From Treponema brennaborense DSM 12168 (GTDB taxonomy: Bacteria; Spirochaetota; Spirochaetia; Treponematales; Treponemataceae), in assembly GCF_000212415.1 (NCBI RefSeq), contig NC_015500.1, positions 2,542,001 to 2,606,000 on the forward strand: 64,000 nucleotides of DNA, in the 5' to 3' direction. Below the pieces are notes generated by a model. It was not told where the DNA came from and did no database searches. It worked only from the letters and a program-made list of their open reading frames with translations. Position numbers and translations under genes: made by a program. Shown here one piece after another: positions 52,680 to 61,220 of this stretch (positions are counted from its first letter, which is position 1; each line of letters starts with the position of its first letter).

Positions 52680-52693
52680 AATCTGATAAGATT
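52680..52693. promoter_or_regulatory. Possible XRE operator
   Basis: AATCTGATAAGATT is a perfect palindrome with a 4-base centre, 11 bases ahead of the XRE gene. A wider AAATCT...AGATTT pair lies at about 52635-52662, nearer the divergent lipoprotein gene. The positions suit autoregulation together with control of the lipoprotein pair. Confidence 0.45.
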
Positions 52694-52704
52694 AATATAA
52701 ACGT

Positions 52705-53025
52705 ATGGGTTTTAAAGAAAATCTGCGCAGGGAAATGGAATTTCAGGATATAAAGCAGAAAGAACTGTCCGAACTGACAGGCATCAGCGTAAATACGCTG
52801 CGTAATTATATAAACGGACACAACGCGCTGCCGAATATAGATTCAGCGATAAAAATAGCGGCAGCGTTGAAAGTTTCAGTAGAATATTTGGCGACGGGCG
52901 CAGAGGAACACGATACGGAAGAAAATTATAAACAACGCCGGAAACTGCTGGCAGACTTTGAATCGCTGGGCCCCAACGATAAAAAATCCGTCCTTGCACT
53001 CATTGCGGAAATGAAACGGCACTGA
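52705..53025 (+). CDS. XRE-family helix-turn-helix regulator
   Basis: A 106-residue DNA-binding protein. The HTH is IKQKELSELTGISVNTLRNY (residues 16-35), followed by IDSAIKIAAALKVSVEYLATG, the usual end of the domain. A short helical tail (RRKLLADFESLGPNDKKSVL) may be for dimerisation. No ribosome site is visible, so translation may be leaderless or weak. It is transcribed away from the lipoprotein pair and converges with proC. Its targets are unknown. Confidence 0.87.
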   Translation: MGFKENLRREMEFQDIKQKELSELTGISVNTLRNYINGHNALPNIDSAIKIAAALKVSVEYLATGAEEHDTEENYKQRRKLLADFESLGPNDKKSVLALIAEMKRH

Positions 53026-53031
53026 AAAAAA

Positions 53032-53883
53032 TTATTTTTTGCCCAACTCGATCGACTTTTCAAACGCAGCTTCAGCCGCACCGATAACGGCCGAACGGAA
53101 ACCGCGGTCTTCAAGCACTTTAACCGCTTCAATCGTAGTTCCCGCAGGCGAACAAACGGCGTCTTTTAACGCGCCCGGATGGGTACCGGTTGCAAGCTGC
53201 ATCGCGGCGGCGCCTTTGAGCGTCTGAGCCGCGTATACGTACGCCTGAGCGCGCGGCATACCGAATTTGACGGCCGCGTCGGCGAGCGCTTCTATGAACA
53301 TAAACGCGTACGCGGGACCCGAACCGCTGACGGCCGTTACCGCGTCCATCAGTTTTTCCGGAACCTGTTCCACCCGGCCGGCCTGCGAAAGCAAAGTCAT
53401 CACCGTCTGTACGGCGGAATTTTCCGCCGCAGCCGGCGCGCCGGATTCGGTGCACAGCGCGATCATCGCTTCGCCGACGGTGGCGGGAATATTCGGCATC
53501 AGCCGAATGAACGTAACGGTTTCGGAACCGTCCCGGCCGGACATCATCGCGTTAAACGCGTACGATTCGCGTACGGAAGCGAGAGGCACGCCCGCCGCAA
53601 CGGAAACGACCGTTTTACCGGCAAGATACGGCGCAACGTCTTCCATAACGGCGCCGATGAACGACGGTTTTACCGCGATGAACACGACGTCGGCGCCCTT
53701 CACCGCATCCTTATTGGAAGCCGCGGCGGCGCAGCCCGCTTCCGCGGCGAACGCTTTCGCCTTTTCGGGATTTGCGTCGGCAATAATCAGTTTATCGCCG
53801 CCGGTCACTTTTACGACCGCTTTCATCAGCGCGCCGCCCATAACGCCGCTGCCTATGCAGCACACGTTCACCGTACTTTTCAT
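53032..53883 (-). CDS. proC: Pyrroline-5-carboxylate reductase
   Basis: A 283-residue enzyme that makes proline from pyrroline-5-carboxylate with NAD(P)H. The Rossmann motif GSGVMGGALMKAV is at residues 12-24, VFIAVKPSFIGAV near 70, and the C-terminal signature PAGTTIEAVKVLEDRGFRSAV near 250. It overlaps proB by 4 bases and is the last gene of the proline operon, converging with the XRE gene with 6 bases between. Confidence 0.96.
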   Translation of the reverse strand: MKSTVNVCCIGSGVMGGALMKAVVKVTGGDKLIIADANPEKAKAFAAEAGCAAAASNKDAVKGADVVFIAVKPSFIGAVMEDVAPYLAGKTVVSVAAGVPLASVRESYAFNAMMSGRDGSETVTFIRLMPNIPATVGEAMIALCTESGAPAAAENSAVQTVMTLLSQAGRVEQVPEKLMDAVTAVSGSGPAYAFMFIEALADAAVKFGMPRAQAYVYAAQTLKGAAAMQLATGTHPGALKDAVCSPAGTTIEAVKVLEDRGFRSAVIGAAEAAFEKSIELGKK

Positions 53884-54680
53884 ATGTTTTCTCCCTCGAA
53901 CAGCGTCGCCTTCATGGTACCGGCCGCAAGTTGGTCAAGCGCGTGTTCGCGGCCGCCGTTTGCAAGAATCATCGGAATTCCGTACGACGTCGTCCGTTCG
54001 GCCGCCTCGATCTTCGTAGCCATGCCGCCGGTTCCGAAACTGTTAGCGGAACCGATAATGATGTGCGTACGCAGTTCGCTGATATTGCGGACGTTTTCTA
54101 TCAGTTCCGCCGCCGGATTCGTTTTGGGATTGTCAGTGAACACGCCGTCGATGTCGCTGAACAGAATCAGCAAATCGGCGCTCCACAGCACCGCCGTGAG
54201 CGCGCTCAAATTGTCGTTGTCGCCGATGCGTATTTCGTCGAACGCAACCGAATCGTTTTCGTTGATAATCGGCACGACGCCTTCGTCCACCAGCGTGAAC
54301 AGCGTGTTGCGCATGTTAAGCGTCCGGTGATCGTCGGCAAAATCTTCTTTCGTCAGCAGCAGCTGCCCGATGTGCAGACCGAATTCGCCGAACGCACTGC
54401 GCCATTTATCCATAAGTTCCACTTGTCCGATCGCGCACAGCGCCTGCCGGTAATGGATATCCTTTTTGCGCGCCCACCGGTCGAGCGTTGAAACACCGGC
54501 AACCTGCGCACCCGAAGACACCAGCACGATCTGCTTTCCTTTTTCAGCGAGCGCACCGCACTGACGGGCAAAATCCTGCATGAAAGCAAAATTGATCGTT
54601 CCGTCCGACTTTGCAAGCGTATTTGAACCTATTTTTATGACGATCTTACGCGCGTCGTGTATCGTCTGCTGAACTGTCAT
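53880..54680 (-). CDS. proB: Glutamate 5-kinase without PUA domain
   Basis: A 266-residue kinase that forms glutamyl phosphate, the first step of proline synthesis. The amino-acid-kinase core is complete: IVIKIGSNTLAKSDG (residues 12-26), IVLVSSGAQVAGV (near 50), NENDSVAFDEIRIGDNDNLSA (near 140) and LFSDIDGVFTDNP (near 170). At 266 residues it lacks the C-terminal PUA domain of E. coli ProB (367). Short versions are known in other bacteria. Overlaps proA and proC by 4 bases each. Confidence 0.95.
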   Translation of the reverse strand: MTVQQTIHDARKIVIKIGSNTLAKSDGTINFAFMQDFARQCGALAEKGKQIVLVSSGAQVAGVSTLDRWARKKDIHYRQALCAIGQVELMDKWRSAFGEFGLHIGQLLLTKEDFADDHRTLNMRNTLFTLVDEGVVPIINENDSVAFDEIRIGDNDNLSALTAVLWSADLLILFSDIDGVFTDNPKTNPAAELIENVRNISELRTHIIIGSANSFGTGGMATKIEAAERTTSYGIPMILANGGREHALDQLAAGTMKATLFEGENI

Positions 54681-55942
54681 CGTATCTGTCCTTCACCGTC
54701 GATAAAAAATTTCGTCGTCGTCAGTGCCGTCAGTCCCATAGGGCCGCGCGCGTGCAGTTTTTGCGTACTGATTCCCAATTCCGCGCCGAATCCGAACTCG
54801 CCGCCGTCGGTAAACCGCGTGGAAGCGTTCACGTAGACGCACGCCGCGTCGACGCGCTGCTGAAACGCGGCCGCGTTCGGCAGGCTCTGCGTAACAACGG
54901 ATTCGGAATGGTGCGTATTGTGCGCGTTGATAAAACCGATTGCTTCGTCAACCGAGCCGACCGTTTTCACCGCGAGGATCGTATCGAGAAACTCGTAACC
55001 GAAATCTTCCGGAACGGCCCGTACGACGCACGGCGCGCGGCCGGCCTTTTCGGCAGCCGCTTTCAGAATCGGATACGACTCCGCGTCGCAGCGGAACTCG
55101 GCGCGCCCGGCAAACGTTTCTTCCAACGCGGGCAGCAGCTGCTGCAAAACGGCGCGGTGCACGACGAGCGTTTCAATCGCGTTGCACACGCCGGGGCGCT
55201 GCAGTTTCGCGTTTTCGGCTATCGCGCAGGCACTCCGGATATCCGCGCTTTCATCTATGAATAAATGACACACACCGCTGCCCGTTTCTATAACGGGAAC
55301 GCGCGCCTTTTCGACTACCATTTTAATGAGCGCAGCCCCGCCGCGCGGCAGCACTACGTCTATCAAGCCGACGGCGTTCAGTATTTCGTCCACTTCGGCG
55401 TGACTGCCCGAACAGGCAAGTTCTATCGCCTCGGGAACGCCCGTTTCCGCAAGACCGGCCTTGATTGCGGACACGATCGCCTTATTCGACTCGAGCGCGG
55501 AAGAACTGCCGCGCAGCAGAATCGCGTTGCCGCTTTTATACGCCAGCGCGAACGCGTCTACGGTTACGTTCGGGCGCGATTCGTAAATGATCGACGCAAC
55601 GCCGAGCGGGACCCGCTGCTGACGAATGCGTAAACCGTTCGGCGTCGTCCATCCGGCGACGCACTGCCCGACCGGGTCCGTCTGTTCCATTATAATGCGA
55701 ATACTTTCAAGAATTGAATCGATTCGGGAGGGAGTAAGGCGCAGTCTGTCTATCAGACTTTCTTTCATACCCGCGGCGGCCGCTTTTTCAACGTCGCGCG
55801 CGTTCGCGGAAAGAATTTCGGCACGCGCCGCGTCGAGCCGTTTTGCAACGGCGGCCAGCGCCCCGTTTTTCCGCTCCGCGGTATGTACGGCAAGCTGTTC
55901 GGCACCGGCACGCAGACCGGCGCATATACGTTTTATATCCAT
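54677..55942 (-). CDS. proA: Gamma-glutamyl phosphate reductase
   Basis: A 421-residue aldehyde-dehydrogenase-fold enzyme that reduces glutamyl phosphate to the semialdehyde with NADPH. Characteristic parts are VPLGVASIIYESRPNVTVDA near 115, the catalytic Cys in LQRPGVCNAIETLVVH near 255, and the C-terminal TRFTDGGEFGFGAELGISTQ near 370. It is the first biosynthetic gene of proA-proB-proC. An unrecognised gene ends 23 bases upstream and probably shares the transcript. Confidence 0.96.
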   Translation of the reverse strand: MDIKRICAGLRAGAEQLAVHTAERKNGALAAVAKRLDAARAEILSANARDVEKAAAAGMKESLIDRLRLTPSRIDSILESIRIIMEQTDPVGQCVAGWTTPNGLRIRQQRVPLGVASIIYESRPNVTVDAFALAYKSGNAILLRGSSSALESNKAIVSAIKAGLAETGVPEAIELACSGSHAEVDEILNAVGLIDVVLPRGGAALIKMVVEKARVPVIETGSGVCHLFIDESADIRSACAIAENAKLQRPGVCNAIETLVVHRAVLQQLLPALEETFAGRAEFRCDAESYPILKAAAEKAGRAPCVVRAVPEDFGYEFLDTILAVKTVGSVDEAIGFINAHNTHHSESVVTQSLPNAAAFQQRVDAACVYVNASTRFTDGGEFGFGAELGISTQKLHARGPMGLTALTTTKFFIDGEGQIR

Positions 55943-55965
55943 AAGACGGACCGCCTGTTTTCAGG

Positions 55966-56535
55966 TCAATAATTAGCCAGAAAATACATTCCCAGCAGCA
56001 TAACGATACGGCATTTTTCAGCAGGCCAAGACGGAGTTTGCGGCAACGACCGCACATACCACCAGAATATTCCGAATTCGGGGTCAATGCGGAGCGCGTA
56101 TTCGGCGAAATCTTCTTTTTTAGCCTGTACGCCGAACAGCAGATATACGACGTCCGAAAGCACGGCGATAAAATCCGTATAACAGTCCGCATATTCACCG
56201 TCGGCAAGTTTGCCGCAAATCCGCTCGAGCCGGTACAGCACCTGCTGCTTGAGCGCTTCGTCCGATTTTTCAACCCAGGTTTTTTCAACAAGCAATTTTA
56301 AATTACTATGGAAACTCGCAATCAGTTTCTGTTCCGCGTCGTTATGAACGCTGCCGGAAGCCTCAACGATGGCCTTAAACGGCAGCCCGGCGCCGAACAC
56401 GTCGGCCACGGTACACGCGGCGGCCTTATCCGCATCGTCTTTATCGCTCGATGATAAAATGCCGAAAGCCCGTACGACATCGGTATCAACGAATTGCAGA
56501 ATAACGTTGTTCTGATTATTTTCTGAAATCTCCAT
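55966..56535 (-). CDS. Unrecognised 189-residue protein leading the proline operon
   Basis: An acidic, helix-rich cytosolic protein with no signal peptide and no membrane segment. The N-terminus is polar (MEISENNQNNVILQFVDTDV); the middle contains KLIASFHSNLKLLVEKTW and LERICGKLADGEYADCYTDF; the end is rich in aromatic residues (FGIFWWYVRSLP). No known domain or motif is seen. Codon use matches its neighbours, so it looks like a native gene. It ends 23 bases before proA on the same strand. No clear ribosome site precedes the ATG, so the start is uncertain. Confidence 0.72.
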   Translation of the reverse strand: MEISENNQNNVILQFVDTDVVRAFGILSSSDKDDADKAAACTVADVFGAGLPFKAIVEASGSVHNDAEQKLIASFHSNLKLLVEKTWVEKSDEALKQQVLYRLERICGKLADGEYADCYTDFIAVLSDVVYLLFGVQAKKEDFAEYALRIDPEFGIFWWYVRSLPQTPSWPAEKCRIVMLLGMYFLANY

Positions 56536-56742
56536 ACTTATGTATAGACTTTTCCGGCGATTTAATCAAGGGGTGAATATCCGGCCGGTTCGCGGACGCC
56601 GCCGGGAAACGTTCACGATTTATCCGCATCTGCAGCCCGTAACGTCCGGCTGCTCCGCGGATACGTACGGAAAAGCGTTCCCGTTCCCCGTAAAACGCGC
56701 GACTCCTTGACTTAACCGGATCATTTTTATACCATAAATAAC

Positions 56743-57306
56743 ATGAAGATATTGTACTTAGGCGAACAACTGCTGCGCCGAAAATCGGAACCGGTTAACG
56801 AAGTTACCGATGAAATCCGCCGGCTGACGCAGGACATGTTCCAATTGATGGATGAAGCGCAGGGCGTCGGACTTGCGGCGCCGCAAGTCGGTGTTTTGAA
56901 ACGGTTATTCGTGATCACCGCGGACGACGGTGTCCGCCGCGTATTCATCAATCCGCAGATAATCGCGACCTCAAGCGAAACGTGCGACTACGAAGAAGGC
57001 TGTTTGAGCATTCCCCAAATATACGAACATATTACGCGCCCCGCCAAGGTAACCGTTCAGGCAATCAACGAACACGGCAAGCCGTTCACGCTTGAAGCGG
57101 ACGGATTTTTGGCGCGTATCATCCAGCATGAAAACGACCATCTGGACGGTATTCTGTATATCGATCGGGGCGATCCCGATTTTCGCGCCAAAACGATCGA
57201 TTCGTTTGAAAAAAAAGCGGAACGGCGCAAACTGAAAGAACAGGCGAAAGCCGCCAAAGCGGCAAAGATTGCGGCAAAAACTGCAAAAAAGGCAGGTTGC
57301 GAGTGA
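56743..57306 (+). CDS. def: Peptide deformylase
   Basis: A 187-residue metalloenzyme that removes the formyl group from new proteins. All three motifs are present: GVGLAAPQVG near residue 43, EGCLSIP near 86 (metal-binding Cys), and QHENDHLDG near 128 (HExxH-type, two His ligands plus Glu). A C-terminal extension of about 25 residues is almost all Lys and Ala (KLKEQAKAAKAAKIAAKTAK), unlike the compact E. coli enzyme. Its stop overlaps the fmt start as GTGA. The def-fmt pair is a common arrangement. Confidence 0.97.
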   Translation: MKILYLGEQLLRRKSEPVNEVTDEIRRLTQDMFQLMDEAQGVGLAAPQVGVLKRLFVITADDGVRRVFINPQIIATSSETCDYEEGCLSIPQIYEHITRPAKVTVQAINEHGKPFTLEADGFLARIIQHENDHLDGILYIDRGDPDFRAKTIDSFEKKAERRKLKEQAKAAKAAKIAAKTAKKAGCE

Positions 57307-58316
57307 TAAACATACTGTACGCGGGCAGTCCCGATGTATCTGCAATTCCACTCGAACGGCTGATCGCGGAGTCGGTTACACCCGGCGCGCAATTTCGGAT
57401 AGCGGGCGTTCTGACCAATCCGCCGGCGGCGCAGGGCCGAAGCAAAGCGCTCGTTCCCACGCCGGTGGCGCAGGAAGCCGAACGCGCGGAGAGCCGGTAC
57501 GGAATAACCGTTCCCGTGTTCACGCCGGAAAAGCTCGGCGCGCAGGCCCGCGAACAGATCGCCGCAGTGCACCCGGATCTGCTGGTCTGCTTTGCATACG
57601 GCAAAATATTCGGCCCCAAATTTATGGCGCTGTTCCCGTACGGCGGCATCAATTTGCACCCGTCGCTGCTGCCCGCGTACCGCGGCTGCGCGCCGGTTCC
57701 CGCCGCGATCCTCGACTGTAAATCGGAAACGGGGATAACCGTCCAAAAACTCGCCGCACAAATGGACAGCGGAAACATTCTGCTGCAGCGCATCATTCCG
57801 CTTTCCGGCACGGAAACCGCCGGAGTACTGCTTGAAAGCGCGGCGCGCGCCGGAGCTGAAATGCTGCTGGAAATCATTACCGGAGCGGCGAAAAACCGTG
57901 CGATTCCGGAAGGTATTCCGCAAAACGACGCGGACGCAACCTATTCGGCAATGCTCAAAAAAGAAGACGGGCTGATTGATTGGCACGACACGGCGCGCGC
58001 GATAGACGCAAAAATCAGGGCGTTCAATCCCTGGCCCGGCGCGTTCACCCGCGTGCGCGGCGTACAACTTAAAATCCATCGGGCGGCCGTCTACGGCGGA
58101 GAATTACCCCAACAAGCACGCGAAGCGCTCGATCGGGGAGCAATACCGGGAACGGTGCTCGGGGTAGACAAAAAAGAAGGAATTCTGATACAAACAGGTA
58201 ACGGAATTCTTGCCGCGGCGACCCTGCAGTGGCAGACGAAAAAAGCCGTCGATTGGAAAGATTTTATAAACGGTTCCGGAGATTTCCCCGGAATGATCTG
58301 CGGAACACAGGAATAG
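57303..58316 (+). CDS. fmt: Methionyl-tRNA formyltransferase
   Basis: A 337-residue enzyme that formylates initiator Met-tRNA using 10-formyl-THF. The N-terminal strand VINILYAGSPDVSA, the catalytic block NLHPSLLPAYRGCAPVPAAI near 115 (Asn, His) and TVQKLAAQMDSGNIL near 150 (Asp) are typical, and AFNPWPGAFTRVRG near 240 begins the C-terminal OB-like domain. The start is taken as GTG 57303, which overlaps the def stop by 4 bases; a TTG two codons earlier is an alternative. Confidence 0.96.
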   Translation: MINILYAGSPDVSAIPLERLIAESVTPGAQFRIAGVLTNPPAAQGRSKALVPTPVAQEAERAESRYGITVPVFTPEKLGAQAREQIAAVHPDLLVCFAYGKIFGPKFMALFPYGGINLHPSLLPAYRGCAPVPAAILDCKSETGITVQKLAAQMDSGNILLQRIIPLSGTETAGVLLESAARAGAEMLLEIITGAAKNRAIPEGIPQNDADATYSAMLKKEDGLIDWHDTARAIDAKIRAFNPWPGAFTRVRGVQLKIHRAAVYGGELPQQAREALDRGAIPGTVLGVDKKEGILIQTGNGILAAATLQWQTKKAVDWKDFINGSGDFPGMICGTQE

Positions 58317-58319
58317 CCC

Positions 58320-59342
58320 ATGAATATCAAAGATTTTTTTACCAAACTCAGAATCGGATTTTCCAGTTCGATGGAAAAAATGCAGTCGAACGGTAAAGCG
58401 CTCGTCGTCGCCGCGCTCAGCGCGATAGTCGTCATGATCGCGATTTGTATCGCGGTCTTTTTTGCCAACGTAAAAGGCCCTGAAGAAGTACTGGTACCGG
58501 ACGTCGTCGGTAAAGAATTGACCGCGGCGCTCATCGAAATGCAGGCGAAGGAACTGTACCCCAAAATTCAGCTGCGGTACTCGGACGTTCCCGGCAACGA
58601 AGGAACGATACTCGAACAGAACCCCGTCTCCGGTGCAATCGTCAAAGCCGGGCGCAGAATAAATCTGGTCGTAAGCCGCGGCGTCGTCATCGACCAGATT
58701 GAAGATTATACCGGACTGAAACTCGACGATCTGCGCATCAAACTGCAAACGCTTTTTTCCGGTTCGACAAAGCCGCTCATCGTGCTTTCCGACCCCCTGT
58801 ATAAAGCCGATATGTCGGAAGCGGGAACTATTCTCGAACAGGATCCGCCTGCCGGAACCAAAATCGCCGAGCCGGTTACCGTCAGCCTCGTGGTAAGCCG
58901 CGGTCCCGCGTACGAACAGACTAGAGTCCCCAATCTGCTGAAAATGAGCGTCAACGACGTGCTGACCCAGATGTCCCGCAGTAAAATCACGTTCGATTTT
59001 ACCGCCCACACGGTCCAAGACGGTGAAGTTCCGGGCACGGTTACCGCACAGCAGGAAACGGGAGAGTTCCTTCCCAACTATTCCCGGATGACCGTCGACT
59101 TTGCGTTCCCCGCCGGACCGCTGAACGGGAACTCTTACGGGTTATTCACGGCGGTGCTGCCGGCGTATCCGTATCCGCTTTCGATGAAACTCGACGCAGT
59201 TACGCCCGACGGCGAACGGTACACGATCGCGGCGTTCAGCCATCCCGGCGGAAATCTTTCCGTGCCGTACGCGCTGCCCGCGGGCACGCAGCTGCTGCTG
59301 AGTGTCGAAGGCCGTGAAGAAGTCAAATCGATCGTTCAGTAA
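58320..59342 (+). CDS. Membrane-anchored PASTA-domain protein
   Basis: A 340-residue protein with one membrane helix (ALVVAALSAIVVMIAICIAV, residues 27-46) and three tandem PASTA domains outside: VPDVVGKELTAALIEMQ, then the segment from IDQIEDYTGLKLDDLR, then VPNLLKMSVNDVLTQMS. Each ends in the usual LVVSRG-type strand. PASTA modules bind peptidoglycan or beta-lactams. Here there is no kinase or transpeptidase domain, so it is probably a cell-wall sensor or scaffold. It follows fmt by 3 bases, so it is in the def-fmt transcript. Confidence 0.9.
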   Translation: MNIKDFFTKLRIGFSSSMEKMQSNGKALVVAALSAIVVMIAICIAVFFANVKGPEEVLVPDVVGKELTAALIEMQAKELYPKIQLRYSDVPGNEGTILEQNPVSGAIVKAGRRINLVVSRGVVIDQIEDYTGLKLDDLRIKLQTLFSGSTKPLIVLSDPLYKADMSEAGTILEQDPPAGTKIAEPVTVSLVVSRGPAYEQTRVPNLLKMSVNDVLTQMSRSKITFDFTAHTVQDGEVPGTVTAQQETGEFLPNYSRMTVDFAFPAGPLNGNSYGLFTAVLPAYPYPLSMKLDAVTPDGERYTIAAFSHPGGNLSVPYALPAGTQLLLSVEGREEVKSIVQ

Positions 59343-59379
59343 TAAACCCGTAATCAGTAATAAAGCGATAAAATGAAAA

Positions 59380-59414
59380 AGCCGGCAAAAAAGTAACGCA
59401 CTTTCAAGCCGGCT
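59380..59414 (+). terminator. Stem-loop terminator after the PASTA gene
   Basis: AGCCGGC and GCCGGCT pair across about 21 bases, preceded by AAAAA and followed by CTTT. The loop is long and the T-run short, so strength is uncertain, but it lies between convergent genes. Confidence 0.5.
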
Positions 59415-59479
59415 CTTTACAGACAGATACGATAAAACGCAGCGCCGTGCAGTTCACGCCTGCGTTTTTTTTTGACGCC

Positions 59480-61096
59480 TTACGCGCGGCCTTTGCAGAG
59501 TTTCGGCAAAACCGCCAAACCGAGCGCGAACACGGCGAGCGCCGCAATCCAGGCAGCAAACGCGTTCAGCAGCAATCCGCCGATAACGAACCCGATAAAC
59601 GAACAGACTGCAACGAATATCGCGTACGGCATCTGCGTCGCAACGTGTTCAAGGTGCGGACAGCTCGCACCGGTCGAAGATAGGATCGTCGTGTCGGAAA
59701 TCGGAGACGCGTGATCGCCGAACACCGCGCCGCCGATAACCGCCGCAATCGAAATCATCGAAGCGTTAACCAGCGCGCCGGTCGCAAATCCGTTCGACTG
59801 AGCAAGTCCGGTTACGATCGGCATGGCGATCGGAATCATGATGCCGAACGTTCCCCAGCTGGTACCGGTTGCGAACGCGATAACCGCGGACAAAATGAAC
59901 AGAATGCACGGCAAAAGCTGCACGGGAAAGCCGCCGTTTTTGACCACTTCCGACAGATACAGGCCGAGACCCAAGCCGCCGTCCGCGCGCGGAGATTTGA
60001 TGATGGAACCGATAGACCACGCCATCGTCAAAATGATGAGCGCCGGTATCATCGATTTGATGCCGTCGCGCAGCGCCTCACCGGATTCTTTCAGCGTCAA
60101 AAGGCGGCGCACCAAATAGTACACGTACGTTGCCGTTACGGTAAAGATGACCGCGTACATCAATGCGACCGACGAATCCGTATCGTTGAACGCCGCGCCG
60201 AGACTCATGGACGAAACGGCCTGTGAAAAAGACGTAACGGTTTCGCCGTCAATAGCGCCGATCCAGGTTACGATCGGAAAAAAAGCGACGGCGCTTGCGA
60301 TCAGTACGATGATCGGAAACAACATGTCGAACGGCTTTGCCCGCGTGTCGTTTTCTTCTTCCACGGAACCGGACGCCGGCCCGTATTTTTCTTCATTATA
60401 AAGCACGCCCTGTTTTGCAAGCGTTTCGGACTGAAGCATCGGACCGAAGTCCCGCTTCAAAAAGATCACCGAAAGCACCATCAGCAGCGCCAGCAGCGCG
60501 TATAAATTATACGGAATCGATCTGATGAAAAACTCGAATTCGGTCATGCCGAGCGCTTCAAAGCCCTGCGCATCACGGACGATGGACATGACCGTTACCA
60601 CCCAGCTTGAAATGGGCGCCAAAATACACACCGGTGCGGCCGTCGAGTCGAGGATATACGCCAACTTGGCGCGGGACACGCCGGTTTTGTCACTGATCGG
60701 ACGCATAACCGTACCGACGGACATCGAATTGAAATAATCGTCTATGAAAATGATAATGCCGAATACGAACGTCATGAACTGGGAACTGGTGCCCGTTTTT
60801 AACTTTGCCGAAGCCCAGCGCCCGAACGAGCGGGTCGCACCGGTTTTTGAAAGCATTCCGACCAGTCCGCCCAGCAGCGCACAGAATAAAAAGATACGGA
60901 TATTCCACCCGTCGGCTAAAGAACCGGCGAGCAAATCGGATAAATTCATTAACGCGGATCCGGGATTTCCGCCGGCAATAATCAGTGCACCGGAAAAAAT
61001 ACCGAGAAAAAGCGACACGATAACGTCTTTTGTTACGAACGCAAGAATGATTGTCAAAAGCGGCGGGATAATTCCCCATAACCCGTAATGATCCAT
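59480..61096 (-). CDS. Na+/H+ antiporter, NhaC family
   Basis: A 538-residue membrane protein with about 12-13 helices. The N-terminal LWGIIPPLLTIILAFVTKD, the conserved IDDYFNSMSVGTVMRPISD near residue 115, SWGTFGIMIPIAMPIV near 420 and FGDHASPISDTTILSSTGA near 465 are signature NhaC segments. The conserved Asp residues in the last are placed for cation exchange. It would expel sodium using the proton gradient, or a related organic cation exchange. ATG has GAGAGG upstream. It stands alone, convergent with the PASTA gene. Confidence 0.92.
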   Translation of the reverse strand: MDHYGLWGIIPPLLTIILAFVTKDVIVSLFLGIFSGALIIAGGNPGSALMNLSDLLAGSLADGWNIRIFLFCALLGGLVGMLSKTGATRSFGRWASAKLKTGTSSQFMTFVFGIIIFIDDYFNSMSVGTVMRPISDKTGVSRAKLAYILDSTAAPVCILAPISSWVVTVMSIVRDAQGFEALGMTEFEFFIRSIPYNLYALLALLMVLSVIFLKRDFGPMLQSETLAKQGVLYNEEKYGPASGSVEEENDTRAKPFDMLFPIIVLIASAVAFFPIVTWIGAIDGETVTSFSQAVSSMSLGAAFNDTDSSVALMYAVIFTVTATYVYYLVRRLLTLKESGEALRDGIKSMIPALIILTMAWSIGSIIKSPRADGGLGLGLYLSEVVKNGGFPVQLLPCILFILSAVIAFATGTSWGTFGIMIPIAMPIVTGLAQSNGFATGALVNASMISIAAVIGGAVFGDHASPISDTTILSSTGASCPHLEHVATQMPYAIFVAVCSFIGFVIGGLLLNAFAAWIAALAVFALGLAVLPKLCKGRA

Positions 61097-61220
61097 ACTA
61101 GCAACCTCTCTTTTTCAACATAAAGAATGCAGCCATTTTAGCATGAATTAACGGATTAGTACAGAAATATTTTGAGCCGGAACCGGGCCGGCTCCGTGTC
61201 AGGTCTGCGCATCCTCCGCG

